64,000 nt of DNA from Streptomyces pseudovenezuelae (GTDB lineage: Bacteria; Actinomycetota; Actinomycetes; Streptomycetales; Streptomycetaceae). Both the position numbers and the translations under genes were made by a program. The stretch covers positions 62,001 through 126,000 of the forward strand of contig NZ_JARXVH010000021.1 of assembly GCF_029892565.1 (NCBI RefSeq), read 5' to 3'. Below are positions 24,643 through 33,851 of this stretch, one piece after another. A model generated the notes under the pieces. That model was not told the origin of the DNA and made no database searches. It saw only the letters and a list, made by a program, of their open reading frames with translations. How positions within the stretch are numbered: the stretch's first letter is position 1; every line of letters begins with the position of its first letter.

Positions 24643-26837
24643 CGGATGGACTCCCGTTCCTCGTGCGCGACGCGTCGGCGCTGTGTCGGCACACCCCCGG
24701 GGGTGGCCACCTGTCCGCTGCGGCGGAGTTTCTGCCAGCGAAGCCGGCCGCCGGTGAGCGCGGTGATCCAGGACTGCAGCAGCACGACGTACATGAGCTG
24801 GCGGTAGAGGATCTGCTGCAACGGCATGGAGATGAGCGGTGTGAGGCGCTCGCGGTCCAGCGTGAAGGCGTACGCCGCGCACACCGCCTGCAGCATGAGG
24901 ACGCCCAGCCAGGCCAGGATCGTCTTCTCGGTCGGGCCGAAGACGACCCCGTACAGCAGGAAGATGTCGATCAGCGGGGCCAGCAGCGGGGCCAGGACCA
25001 TGAACAGCGACACCAGCGGCAGGCCCACGCGGCCGAAGCGGCCCGAGGGGCCCTTCTCGACGATCGCGCGGCGGTGCTTCCAGATCGCCTGCATGGTGCC
25101 GTAGGACCAGCGGTAGCGCTGGGACCACAGCTGTTGCACCGACTCCGGGGCCTCGGTCCAGGCCCGCGCCTTCTCGGCGTAGACGACGCGCCAGCCGTCG
25201 CGGTGCATCGCCATCGTGATGTCGGTGTCCTCGGCGAGCGTGTCGTCGCTCATGCCGCCGACCCGCTCCAGCGCCGAGCGCCGGAAGGCGCCGACCGCGC
25301 CGGGGATGGTCGGCATGCAGCGCAGCAGGTTGTACATACGGCGGTCGAGGTTGAAGCCCATCACGTACTCGATGTGCTGCCAGGCGCCGATGAGGGTGTC
25401 GCGGTTGCCGACCTTCGCGTTGCCGGCGACGGCGCCGACGCGCGGGTCGCCGAAGGGCTGGACGAGTTCGCGGACGGTGGCCGGTTCGAAGACCGTGTCG
25501 CCGTCCATCATCACGATGATGTCGTGACTGGCGTTGGCCAGACCGCGGTTGAGGGCGGCCGGCTTGCCCGCGTTGAGCTGGCGCACCACCCGCACATTGG
25601 GCAGGCCCATCGCCTCGACGATCCGTGCCGTGCCGTCGCCTGAACCGTCGTCGATGACGATCACCTCGACGGGGTGCTCGCTCGCCATCAGTGAACGCAC
25701 GGTGTTCTCAATGCACTTGGCCTCGTTGTACGCCGGCACGAGCACCGTCACCGGTTCGGTGACCGGTGGGCCCCAGCTGAAGTCCTTGCGCCGCACCCGG
25801 CGGGCGTGCGCGCCGGACAGCACGAGCATCAGCACGAAGCGGCCGATGACCAGGGAGCCGATCACCGAGAGGCCGACCACCATCGCACCGGTGATGCCGT
25901 CGGAGGCACCGACCAGGAAGATCCACGCCTTGCCCTTCCACAGCTCGGCGCCGGTGACCGGGGTCGAGGCGCTGGGGGCGTCGAGGGCCTCGGTGAGGTT
26001 GTCGAACTCGTAGCCCTGCTTCTGCATCCGGGGCAGGAAGGTGTCCAGGGCCTGGACCGTCTGGTGCCGGTCGCCGCCGGAGTCGTGCATCAGGACGATG
26101 GCGCCCTTGCCGCCCTTCGGGGTGGCGTTGCGGACGATCTCGCGCACGCCGGGCTTGCGCCAGTCCTCGCTGTCGGTGTTGTTGACGACGGTGATGTAGC
26201 CCTTGGTGCCGATGTACCGCGTCACCGGCCAGGACTTGTTGTCCATGGCGTCGGCGAAGGACGAGTACGGCGGCCGGAAGATCGAGCTGCGGATGCCGGC
26301 CGCGCCCGCGAGCGCCAACTGGCTCTGGGACAGCTCCCAGTCGATTCGTTTCTTCGACTGATAGGAGAGATCGGGGTGGTTGAAGGTGTGCAGGCCCACC
26401 TCGTGGCCCTCGGCCACCATCCGCCTGACCAGACCGGGGTAACGCGAGGTCATGGTGCCGGTGACGAAGAAGACCGCGTGGGCGTGGTGCTTCTTCAGCA
26501 CGTCCAGGACCTTCGGGGTCCAGGTCGGGTCCGGGCCGTCGTCGAAGGTGAGGACCATCCGGTGGTCGGGCACGTTCAGGCTGGTGGTGCGGCCGCTGCG
26601 GGTGTCGATGACGGGGCCGCCGTCGATGATCTTCTCCGGCACCTTGTCGGTGGAGGCCTCGGGCTGGACTCGGTGGTCGGCGAGGATCTCGCTGTGCACG
26701 TAGCCGCGCAGCATCAGCATCGCGACGAGCGCGACCAGCAGGAGCATGGGCAGCAACAGGCGCATGGGCAGGCGGCGGCGCGGAGAGCCGTCAGGGGCTC
26801 CGTGCGCGGCCCCCTGACGGCGGGTGCGGGATGCCAT
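24639..26837 (-). CDS. matA: Bifunctional polysaccharide deacetylase / processive GT2 synthase
   Basis: This 732-residue membrane protein combines two activities. One span (about 25-44) leads to an extracytoplasmic NodB deacetylase with TFDDGP (Asp99-Asp100), HTFNH (His150, His154), RPPYSS and LMHDSGG. A span at about 315-340 leads to a cytoplasmic GT2 domain with DDGS (396), DGD (445-447), AEDTD (535-539) and QRYRW (573-577), the signature of processive synthases, then three or more spans. It should polymerise UDP-GlcNAc and partly deacetylate the exported chain. Neighbours are a PST-rich membrane protein upstream (1-nt overlap) and an acyltransferase downstream. Confidence 0.92.
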   Translation of the reverse strand: MASRTRRQGAAHGAPDGSPRRRLPMRLLLPMLLLVALVAMLMLRGYVHSEILADHRVQPEASTDKVPEKIIDGGPVIDTRSGRTTSLNVPDHRMVLTFDDGPDPTWTPKVLDVLKKHHAHAVFFVTGTMTSRYPGLVRRMVAEGHEVGLHTFNHPDLSYQSKKRIDWELSQSQLALAGAAGIRSSIFRPPYSSFADAMDNKSWPVTRYIGTKGYITVVNNTDSEDWRKPGVREIVRNATPKGGKGAIVLMHDSGGDRHQTVQALDTFLPRMQKQGYEFDNLTEALDAPSASTPVTGAELWKGKAWIFLVGASDGITGAMVVGLSVIGSLVIGRFVLMLVLSGAHARRVRRKDFSWGPPVTEPVTVLVPAYNEAKCIENTVRSLMASEHPVEVIVIDDGSGDGTARIVEAMGLPNVRVVRQLNAGKPAALNRGLANASHDIIVMMDGDTVFEPATVRELVQPFGDPRVGAVAGNAKVGNRDTLIGAWQHIEYVMGFNLDRRMYNLLRCMPTIPGAVGAFRRSALERVGGMSDDTLAEDTDITMAMHRDGWRVVYAEKARAWTEAPESVQQLWSQRYRWSYGTMQAIWKHRRAIVEKGPSGRFGRVGLPLVSLFMVLAPLLAPLIDIFLLYGVVFGPTEKTILAWLGVLMLQAVCAAYAFTLDRERLTPLISMPLQQILYRQLMYVVLLQSWITALTGGRLRWQKLRRSGQVATPGGVPTQRRRVAHEERESIR

Positions 26838-27931
26838 CAGAGGATGTGCTCCGGGGACGGTGAGTGGGACGCCGGACCGGACGGGTCGACGGCGATCGGG
26901 CTGGGCTCGCTCGGACCGTCCGCGACGGGGCCTGGGCCGCCCCCGCCGATGGAGGGGCTGGGGTCGGGCGAGGTGGTGGCCGGGCCGCTGGGATCGGGCG
27001 ACGTGCTGACCGACGGATCGACCACCGGGTCCGAGGAGGCGGGGCCGCTGGGGCCGGTGCCCGGGTCGGTGGTGGTCTTGGTCGCGGTCGGCCCGGGGTC
27101 GGCCGAGGTGCCGGGGCGGGTGCCGTTGCCGCCGGTGCTGGTGCCGGTTCCGGGAGCGGTGCCGCTGGCACCCGGCGTCGGGACGATGCCGTCGACGGCG
27201 GTCGGGGTCGTACCGGGTACGACGCCGGCGGCCCCGGAGGGTATGACCGAACGCGTCGGCTGCGGCGAGGTGTCGACCTTGCCGGCCGGCTGGTCGTCCT
27301 TCTGACCCGGCACGGGCAGCCAGGGCGCGTCCGAACTGCCGGACAGCAGGGTGACGACGATGACGACGGCGTACACCGCGCAGGCCAGGCCGACGGCTAT
27401 GCCGAGACGGCGGAACCGGCGGCTGCGGCGACCGGACTCGTCCACGAAGACCGGCGCGTCGGACGCGTCCGCACCGGCGGCCGAAGCACTGCCCGGAGCA
27501 CTCCCCGGAGCACCGGCCGCAGAGCCGTCCGCCTCCTTCAGGCGCTGGTCCCGCTGGAGAGCGACGCCGTCGAGCTGAACGGTCACCTCGTGCGGGTCAT
27601 GGGCGTGATCGGCGTCGGCCGAACTCCCCCAGGGATCACGGAGAGCGGCCGGACGACCGGTCTCCGGGAGACCGTCAGTGGCCGAAAACCGGCCTGCCTC
27701 ACGAGCCTCCGCAGGCGCCTTCAGCACCTCGGCCTCGTCTGCGTCGGCGAGGCTTCCGCCCCGCCCTCCGGTTCTCCTTGTCTCAGAGATCACCTCCGGG
27801 AGATCCGAGAACGTCGTCTCGGGAAACTCCTGGGTGGTACCCCCGGGTTGCACCCCGGGCCGGGGCCCTGATGCGGACTCGGGCCACTCCGGTTGGGTGT
27901 CTTCTCGCCACTTCTCCACGCGCACGCTCAT
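26837..27931 (-). CDS. Single-span Pro/Ser/Thr-rich membrane protein heading the mat operon
   Basis: This 364-residue protein has a charged, probably disordered cytoplasmic part (1-175), an Arg-rich stop (RRSRRFRRLG), one span (about 182-203; VGLACAVYAVVIVVTLL) and an extracytoplasmic low-complexity region of about 160 residues rich in Pro, Ser, Thr, Gly and Asp. No catalytic domain is visible. Its TGA overlaps the ATG of the synthase gene by one base, so it is tightly coupled with PNAG-type synthesis. It may be a wall-spanning or assembly partner. The exact role is unknown. Confidence 0.8.
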   Translation of the reverse strand: MSVRVEKWREDTQPEWPESASGPRPGVQPGGTTQEFPETTFSDLPEVISETRRTGGRGGSLADADEAEVLKAPAEAREAGRFSATDGLPETGRPAALRDPWGSSADADHAHDPHEVTVQLDGVALQRDQRLKEADGSAAGAPGSAPGSASAAGADASDAPVFVDESGRRSRRFRRLGIAVGLACAVYAVVIVVTLLSGSSDAPWLPVPGQKDDQPAGKVDTSPQPTRSVIPSGAAGVVPGTTPTAVDGIVPTPGASGTAPGTGTSTGGNGTRPGTSADPGPTATKTTTDPGTGPSGPASSDPVVDPSVSTSPDPSGPATTSPDPSPSIGGGGPGPVADGPSEPSPIAVDPSGPASHSPSPEHIL

Positions 27932-28076
27932 CCCCCCACGGGACTGTTCCGGGTGCGCCTACGACTCAAGCACCCGCCGTCCGAACCGGGCCCCCACCCG
28001 GCCCGAGCGCCCCCTTTACCACACGGTGCTCAGGCCACGAATGTAGCGCACGCGCGGGTCCTGTGTTCGCAATGTG

Positions 28077-29042
28077 TCAATTGTGGGTCCGAACAGTGTA
28101 CGAATCCGTGGCTGGAATCCATCCATCATCTGGCTTGCACAGCCACCCCTCAGCCGCGGCAAGCTCGGCCGCCGCCCGCCGAAGCGCCGCAAATCCCGGG
28201 TGCACCAGCCCCTTCCGCCACACCAGTGACACGAGCGACAAAGGAACGGGATCGACCAAGGGACGCACGACGGTCCGAGGCATGGCCGGAAAATCCACCA
28301 CGGCCAGAATCGGATTCCGCATCTTGGCCATGATCCGCTCGAACTCCTCGTCACCGACCGCGAGCGGCACCGGTGGCGCGATCTGTATGCTCCGTCCTTC
28401 GAAAAGGCGGCGCGCGAGATCGGTCCACTCCGGCGTACGGGGATTGCCCGCACCGGCGTACACCGTCTCCCCCGCCAGCTCGGCCAACGGCACCGCCGCG
28501 AGCGAGGCCAGCCGGTGGTCCTCGGGCAGCACGACCGCCATCGGCTCGTACCGCACGGGCTGCTGCTCCAACTGCGCCCGCAGCACCGGATCAAGACCCG
28601 CGAACCGCCCGAAGGACGCGTCGAGCCGCCCGGCGAGCAACTCACCGGCCGCGCCGGTCAGACCGCTCTCGAAGCGGGCCATCAGCTCGCACTCGGGGGC
28701 GAGCTCCCGGGCCCGGTGCAGCACCCGACGCCCCGTGACAAGGCCCGGGGAGTTCAGATCGACCAGCAGCGGCCGGGCCTCACCGAACGCGGCGAGCAAC
28801 TCGTCCTGCGCCTCAAGAACCCGCCGCGCATACGGCAGCAGCCGCTCGCCGTCGGCCGTCAGCGTCACCTGCCGGGTGGTCCGTACGAACAGGTCGGCGC
28901 CCAGCTCCCGCTCCAGCCGCCGCACATCCCGACTGAGCGCCTGCTGGGCGATGAAGAGCCGGGCCGCGGCCCGCGTGAAGTGCAGTTCCTCGGCAACGGC
29001 GACGAAGGCGCGCAGCAGGCGGGTGTCAAGGTGAGCGGACAT
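28077..29042 (-). CDS. LysR-family transcriptional regulator
   Basis: This 321-residue regulator has an N-terminal winged HTH (LRAFVAVAEELHFTRAAARL, then QQALSRDVRRLERELGADLF) and a C-terminal periplasmic-binding-like effector domain from about residue 90. It is divergent from an MFS exporter gene across 93 bp, the classic arrangement of a LysR regulator and its target. The effector is unknown. Confidence 0.9.
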   Translation of the reverse strand: MSAHLDTRLLRAFVAVAEELHFTRAAARLFIAQQALSRDVRRLERELGADLFVRTTRQVTLTADGERLLPYARRVLEAQDELLAAFGEARPLLVDLNSPGLVTGRRVLHRARELAPECELMARFESGLTGAAGELLAGRLDASFGRFAGLDPVLRAQLEQQPVRYEPMAVVLPEDHRLASLAAVPLAELAGETVYAGAGNPRTPEWTDLARRLFEGRSIQIAPPVPLAVGDEEFERIMAKMRNPILAVVDFPAMPRTVVRPLVDPVPLSLVSLVWRKGLVHPGFAALRRAAAELAAAEGWLCKPDDGWIPATDSYTVRTHN

Positions 29043-29135
29043 CCGGCGAACGTACAGCGGCCCAACTCACAACGGAAGTGCGTGAATCGGCCCGGAGAAG
29101 GTGTTGGACCCGGTGCTCGGCCGGGGGCGACGGTG

Positions 29136-30476
29136 ATGCCCATGCCGCAACCGACTCCGCCACGGCCCGGGGACGCCCCGAACCGCCCGAACCCCCGCGA
29201 TCCCCGCCAACCCCTCTACACCGTGACGGCCGACGCCCTCGTCGCCGTCGACTTCGGCCCCCGCTTCGGCAACCGCAGCCGGCGCACCCGCCCACCCGGC
29301 CCCTACCGCCGCCTGTTCACCGTCCCCGGCGCCCGCGCCTTCACCCTCGGGAACCTCCTGGCCCGCCTCCCGATGGGCATGTTCGGCATCAGCGCGGTGG
29401 TGATGATCGCCGGTACGCGCGGCTCGTACGCCCTGGCCGGCGCCGTCACCGCGACGGGCCTCGCGGCCACGGCCCTCGTCGCCCCGTGGACCGCACGGCT
29501 CGTCGACCGGTACGGCCAGGCCCGGATCGCCGTACCCGCGACGGCGATCGCCGCGCTCGGCTCCCTCGCGCTCCTGCTGTGCGTGCACTACGAGGCCCCC
29601 GCCTGGACCCTCTTCGCCTCCTACGCCGCCACCGCGACGACCCCGAACACCGGCGGCATGTCCCGCGCCCGCTGGTCCCACCTGCTCAAGGGCGACGACG
29701 ACGCCCTGCACACCGCGAACTCCTTCGAGCAGGCCGCCGACGAACTGTGCTTCATGCTGGGCCCGGTCCTCGCGGCCTTCCTGTGCACGGCGTTCTTCCC
29801 GGAGGCGGGCACGCTGGTCGGGGCGGTGCTGCTGCTGACGGGCGTGCTCCTGTTCGCCGCACAACGCTCGACGGAACCGCCGGTGCACGCGCGCGTACTC
29901 GCCAGGTCCCCCCTCCGGGCCCCCGGAATACCGCCCCTCCTCGCCACCTGCCTGGCCATGGGCGCGGTATTCGGCTCGATGGAGGTCGCCACGATCGCGT
30001 TCGCGGACGCGGAGGGCCACCGGGCGGCGGCGGGGGTGATCCTCGCGCTCCAGGCGGCGGGTTCGTGCGCGGCGGGCCTGCTGTTCGGAGCGCTCCGCCC
30101 GACGGGCCCCGCGGAACACCGCCTCCCCTGGTGCGTGGCGGCGATGACAACCCTCCTGACCCTCCCTCTCCTGGCCGCCGCCCGCACGAACTCGCTGCCG
30201 CTCCTGGCACTGGCCCTCCTGATCTCCGGCATGGCAACGGCCCCGACGATGATCACCACCATGACGCTGGTCCAACAACGCACCCCCGAGGCCCACTTGA
30301 ACGAGGGCATGACCCTCGCGGTGACAGGCCTCCTGGCGGGCATCGCCTGCGGCTCGGCAACGGGCGGCTGGATGACGGACCACGCCTCAGCGACGGCGGC
30401 CTTCGGAGTACCGGTGACGGCGGCGGCAACGGCTCTGATGATCAGCCTGACGTGGCGGACGCCGCCAACCGGTTGA
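29136..30476 (+). CDS. MFS transporter, drug-efflux type
   Basis: This 446-residue integral membrane protein has about 12 spans after a 60-residue Pro/Arg-rich cytoplasmic N-terminus. The motif-A-like WTARLVDRYGQARIAV lies between spans 2 and 3. ATG at 29136 is taken. A second in-frame ATG lies two codons later. It is divergent from the LysR gene, which probably controls it. Substrate unknown. Export of an inhibitor or metabolite is likely from family and context. Confidence 0.88.
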   Translation: MPMPQPTPPRPGDAPNRPNPRDPRQPLYTVTADALVAVDFGPRFGNRSRRTRPPGPYRRLFTVPGARAFTLGNLLARLPMGMFGISAVVMIAGTRGSYALAGAVTATGLAATALVAPWTARLVDRYGQARIAVPATAIAALGSLALLLCVHYEAPAWTLFASYAATATTPNTGGMSRARWSHLLKGDDDALHTANSFEQAADELCFMLGPVLAAFLCTAFFPEAGTLVGAVLLLTGVLLFAAQRSTEPPVHARVLARSPLRAPGIPPLLATCLAMGAVFGSMEVATIAFADAEGHRAAAGVILALQAAGSCAAGLLFGALRPTGPAEHRLPWCVAAMTTLLTLPLLAAARTNSLPLLALALLISGMATAPTMITTMTLVQQRTPEAHLNEGMTLAVTGLLAGIACGSATGGWMTDHASATAAFGVPVTAAATALMISLTWRTPPTG

Positions 30477-30519
30477 TGACACCAGCGGCGCATCCGAAGA
30501 CGCGATCGGCAAACCGACC

Positions 30520-30551
30520 CAGGGGCGCGGGGAACCGCGCGACCAGCCCCC
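30520..30551. repeat. Streptomyces dispersed GC-rich hairpin repeat
   Basis: AGGGGCGCGGGGAACCGCGCGACCAGCCCC-type sequence: a hairpin in which GGGGC and GCGCGG arms face CCGCGC and GCCCC. I recognise it as a short intergenic repeat common in Streptomyces chromosomes. It lies after the MFS gene and upstream of the xyloside operon promoter and may act as a terminator. Confidence 0.65.
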
Positions 30552-30601
30552 ACCGACCCGCACCCGACCAAGCCCCCGCCAACCGAATCCCGTCCAATCC
30601 A

Positions 30602-30630
30602 TTGACGCGCTCGCAACCCCCACATACCTT
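30602..30630 (+). promoter_or_regulatory. Promoter of the alpha-xyloside operon
   Basis: TTGACG (30602-30607) and TACCTT (30625-30630) are separated by exactly 17 bp, a good match to the principal sigma factor pattern. Transcription would start near 30637, inside the first palindrome at 30635-30652. Confidence 0.65.
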
Positions 30631-30634
30631 CCCC

Positions 30635-30652
30635 CGTCGAAGCGCTTCGACG
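30635..30652. promoter_or_regulatory. Candidate LacI-family operator O1
   Basis: An 18-bp perfect palindrome, CGTCGAAGCGCTTCGACG, has its centre at 30643.5. It overlaps the predicted transcription start, where a repressor would block RNA polymerase. It shares the core TCGAA-n4-TTCGA with O2. Confidence 0.7.
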
Positions 30653-30659
30653 TCACCCA

Positions 30660-30673
30660 TCGAATCGATTCGA
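30660..30673. promoter_or_regulatory. Candidate LacI-family operator O2
   Basis: A 14-bp perfect palindrome, TCGAATCGATTCGA, is centred 23 bp downstream of O1 with the same TCGAA-n4-TTCGA core. Paired sites allow cooperative binding. The likely ligand is the LacI protein encoded at 36101-37108. Confidence 0.68.
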
Positions 30674-30725
30674 CGACCGATGGACGTGACGCCCCGATAC
30701 CCATCCGACTCCCCGGAGGCACTGG

Positions 30726-32054
30726 ATGTTGACGGCAAGAAGGCGTAGCGCACGAAGGCGTACGGCACGGAGTGCGATGACGCTCACGGCACTGGCCATC
30801 ACCGGCTCACTGCTCCTCACCGCATGCGGCGGCGACTCGGACGGCGGCGGGTCAGGCGACGCCAAGACCCTCCGCCTCTGGCACTACGAGGGCCCCGACA
30901 GCGCGATGGGCGCGGCCTGGACCGAGGCGATCAAGGAGTTCGAGGCCCAACACCCGGGCGTCAAGGTCAAGTTCGAGGAGAAGGGCTTCGAACAGATCCA
31001 GAAGACGGCCCCCATGGTCCTGAACTCCTCGGACGCCCCCGACCTCATGGAATACAACAAGGGCAACGCCACCGCGGGCCAACTCTCCAAACAAGGCCTG
31101 CTGACCGACCTCACCGCCGAAGCCACCAAGCGCGGCTGGGACAAGAAACTCAGCGCGGCCGTCCGCACGACAAGCACCTACGACACCAACGGCGTGATGG
31201 GCTCCGGCAAGTGGTACGGCGTCCCCAACTACGCCGAGTACACGATGGTCTTCTACAACAAGGCCCTGTTCAAGCGGTACGGCATCGCCCAGCCGAAGAC
31301 CTTCGACGAACTCACCGCCGCCATGGACCAGTTCGTCGCCAAGGGCGTCACCCCGCTCGCCAACGCGGGCGCGGAGTACATGGCCCAGCAGTACCTCTAC
31401 CAACTCGCTCTCTCCAAGGCCGACCGCTCCTGGGTCGACAAGTACGAGCTGTACAAGGGCAAGACGGACTTCCACGACGCGGCCTGGACGTACGCCGCCA
31501 ACACCTTCGCCGACTGGGTGAAGAAGGGCTACATCAGCAAGAAGACGACCAGTACCAAGGCCGAGGACGCGGGCGTGTCCTGGATCCAGGGCAAGGCGCC
31601 GATCCTGTTCTCCGGCAGCTGGTGGTACGGCCGCTTCCAGACCGAGGCCAAGTTCGACTGGGACACCGCCCTGTGGCCCGGCTCGAACCTCACCCTCGGC
31701 TCGGGCGGCAACCTCTGGGTGGTCCCCAAGAACGCCAAGAACAAGGACCTCGCCTACGACTTCATCGACATCACCATGTCGAAGAAGATCCAGAACCTGC
31801 TCGGCAACAAGGGCGGAGTCCCCGTCGCCGCCGACCCGGCGGCCATCACCGACCCCAAGTCCAAGGCCCTGATCGAGAACTTCAACACCCTCTCCACCAA
31901 GGACGGCCTGGCCTTCTACCCGGACTGGCCGGTGACCGGCTTCTACGACGTCCTCACCTCCGAGACCCAGAAGCTCATGACCGGCGGCGAAAAACCGGAC
32001 GCCTACCTCAGCGCCCTCCAACAGGCGTACGACAAGGGCGTACCGGACCAATGA
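30726..32054 (+). CDS. Xyloside/xylo-oligosaccharide-binding lipoprotein
   Basis: This 442-residue family 1 extracellular solute-binding protein has an Arg-rich signal peptide ending in lipobox LLTAC (Cys about 35), then a Gly/Ser/Asp linker. The mature domain begins KTLRLWHYEGPDS and contains WYGVPNYAEYTMVFYNK, like xylobiose-binding BxlE-type proteins as I recall them. It is the first gene of a six-gene operon. The TGA overlaps the next ATG (ATGA). The ligand is inferred from the GH31 alpha-xylosidase downstream. Confidence 0.9.
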   Translation: MLTARRRSARRRTARSAMTLTALAITGSLLLTACGGDSDGGGSGDAKTLRLWHYEGPDSAMGAAWTEAIKEFEAQHPGVKVKFEEKGFEQIQKTAPMVLNSSDAPDLMEYNKGNATAGQLSKQGLLTDLTAEATKRGWDKKLSAAVRTTSTYDTNGVMGSGKWYGVPNYAEYTMVFYNKALFKRYGIAQPKTFDELTAAMDQFVAKGVTPLANAGAEYMAQQYLYQLALSKADRSWVDKYELYKGKTDFHDAAWTYAANTFADWVKKGYISKKTTSTKAEDAGVSWIQGKAPILFSGSWWYGRFQTEAKFDWDTALWPGSNLTLGSGGNLWVVPKNAKNKDLAYDFIDITMSKKIQNLLGNKGGVPVAADPAAITDPKSKALIENFNTLSTKDGLAFYPDWPVTGFYDVLTSETQKLMTGGEKPDAYLSALQQAYDKGVPDQ

Positions 32055-33022
32055 CGGTCACCGTCGAACGGGGCACGCGAGCCGCCGGCAGCCACCGGCA
32101 CACCGGCCCGCGCCGCCCCCGCCCACGCGAGTCGTACGCCCTGTTCCTGCTGCCCGGGATCCTCGCCTTCCTGGTCGTCATCGTCGTGCCGTTCCTGATG
32201 AACACCGGGGTGAGCTTCACCGAGTGGCAGGGCGTGGGCACCCCGAAGTGGACCGGCCTCGCCAACTACCGTGAGCTGCTGGACGACTCGGAGTTCTGGG
32301 CGTCCTTCCGGCACAGCCTGTTCATGGTGGTCGCCATGGCGGCGGTCCCGACGGTCCTCGGACTCGTCCTGGCCGCCGCCCTGTTCGACTACGTCGCCAA
32401 GCACTTCGGCACCCGGATCGCCGCCGTCCTGCGCGCCTGCTTCTACCTCCCGCAGGTGCTGCCGATCGCGGTCGCCGGCATCGTCTGGAGCTGGATCCTG
32501 GCCCCCGACAACGGTTCCCTGAACGCCCTGTTGAAAGCGGTGGGCCTCGGCTCCTGGCAGCAGGACTGGCTCGGCGACCCCGACCTCGCGCTCTACAGCG
32601 TCATGGGCGTGATGGTCTGGGTCCAGCTCGGCTTCCCGCTGGTCGTCTTCATGGCCGGACTCCAGCGCGTGGACCCGCAGTTGTACGAGGCGGCCGAGCT
32701 GGACGGGGCCGGCTGGTGGCGCCGCTTCTGGCACATCACGCTGCCGCAGATCCGCCCGGAGATCTACGTCGTCCTGACCTGGTGCACGATCGCCGCGCTG
32801 AAGGTGTTCGGCGCGGTGTACGTCCTGACGAAGGGCGGTCCCGGCGGCGTGACCGACGTGCCGTCCTACTTCTCCTTCACCACGTTCTTCGAGAAGACGC
32901 AGGTCGGCTACGGCGCCGCGATCTCCACCGTCCTCACCGTGATCATCCTCGTCCTCTCGCTGGTCTTCCTGAAACTCCAGACCCGCACGGAGGACGCGGA
33001 GGAAGGAGCCCGAGCCGCATGA
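32051..33022 (+). CDS. Sugar ABC transporter permease (MalF-like), xyloside operon
   Basis: This 323-residue CUT1 permease has six spans. A Pro/Arg-rich cytoplasmic N-terminus precedes YALFLLPGILAFLVVIVV. The EAA loop is YEAAELDGAGWWRRFWHITLP. The loop with WSWILAPDNGSLNALL is the normal short extracytoplasmic loop, in contrast with the expanded one at 55723-57072. It overlaps both neighbours by ATGA. Confidence 0.93.
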   Translation: MTVTVERGTRAAGSHRHTGPRRPRPRESYALFLLPGILAFLVVIVVPFLMNTGVSFTEWQGVGTPKWTGLANYRELLDDSEFWASFRHSLFMVVAMAAVPTVLGLVLAAALFDYVAKHFGTRIAAVLRACFYLPQVLPIAVAGIVWSWILAPDNGSLNALLKAVGLGSWQQDWLGDPDLALYSVMGVMVWVQLGFPLVVFMAGLQRVDPQLYEAAELDGAGWWRRFWHITLPQIRPEIYVVLTWCTIAALKVFGAVYVLTKGGPGGVTDVPSYFSFTTFFEKTQVGYGAAISTVLTVIILVLSLVFLKLQTRTEDAEEGARAA

Positions 33023-33840
33023 CCGCCGTACGCCGTTACCCGGTCCTCGTGGCCCTGTGCCTGGCCGCCCTCTTCATGGTCGTCCCGTTCCTGATCGTGG
33101 CGGTCAACGCGGTCAAGTCCCCCACGGAGTACAGCCAGCACGGCCCGCTCAGCCTTCCCAAGGACGTCTATCTGGACGGCCTGAAGGACTTCTGGGAACG
33201 CGTCGACTACAGCCAGAAACTCGTCAACTCGGTACTGATCAGCGGGTCGGTGGCGATCCTGGCGGTCGTCCTGTCCGTGCTGAACGCGTACGCGATCGGC
33301 ATCGGCCGGATCAGGGGCCGCACTTGGGTCCTGGCCTTCTTCGTCCTGGCGAACATGCTGCCGCAGGAGGCGCTGGTCTACCCGATCTACTACCTGAGCA
33401 AGCAGGCCGGTCTCTACGACACCCGCCTCAGCGTGATCATCGTCTTCACGGTGGTCCAGGCGGCCTTCGGCACCTACCTCCTCTCGTCGGTGCTGAGCCG
33501 GTTCCCGAAGGAGATCATCGAGGCGGCCCGTATCGACGGCGCCAACAAGTGGCAGGTGCTGTGGCGGGTCGTCGTCCCGGTCAGCCGCCCGACCCTCGGC
33601 GTGCTCCTGGTCTTCTTCTTCATCTGGACCTGGAACGAGTTCCTGCTCCCGCTGGTCATGCTGATCTCCAACGACAACCAGACGGTGTCCGTAGCCCTCG
33701 GCGTCCTCCAGGGCCAACGTCTGATGGACGCCACGATGACCAACGCGGCAGCCCTGCTCGGCGTGTTGCCCGCCCTCGTCTTCTTCCTCGTCTTCCAGCG
33801 GACCCTCACCCGCGGCATCGCCGTGGGCGCGGTCAAGTAA
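33019..33840 (+). CDS. Sugar ABC transporter permease (MalG-like), xyloside operon
   Basis: This 273-residue CUT1 permease has six spans and the EAA loop IEAARIDGANKWQVLWRVVVP. The C-terminus is GIAVGAVK. The ATG at 33019 overlaps the preceding stop by 4 nt. No ATPase gene follows, so it should share a common MsiK-type ATPase. Confidence 0.93.
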   Translation: MTAVRRYPVLVALCLAALFMVVPFLIVAVNAVKSPTEYSQHGPLSLPKDVYLDGLKDFWERVDYSQKLVNSVLISGSVAILAVVLSVLNAYAIGIGRIRGRTWVLAFFVLANMLPQEALVYPIYYLSKQAGLYDTRLSVIIVFTVVQAAFGTYLLSSVLSRFPKEIIEAARIDGANKWQVLWRVVVPVSRPTLGVLLVFFFIWTWNEFLLPLVMLISNDNQTVSVALGVLQGQRLMDATMTNAAALLGVLPALVFFLVFQRTLTRGIAVGAVK

Positions 33841-33851
33841 GGACCCGCCAC

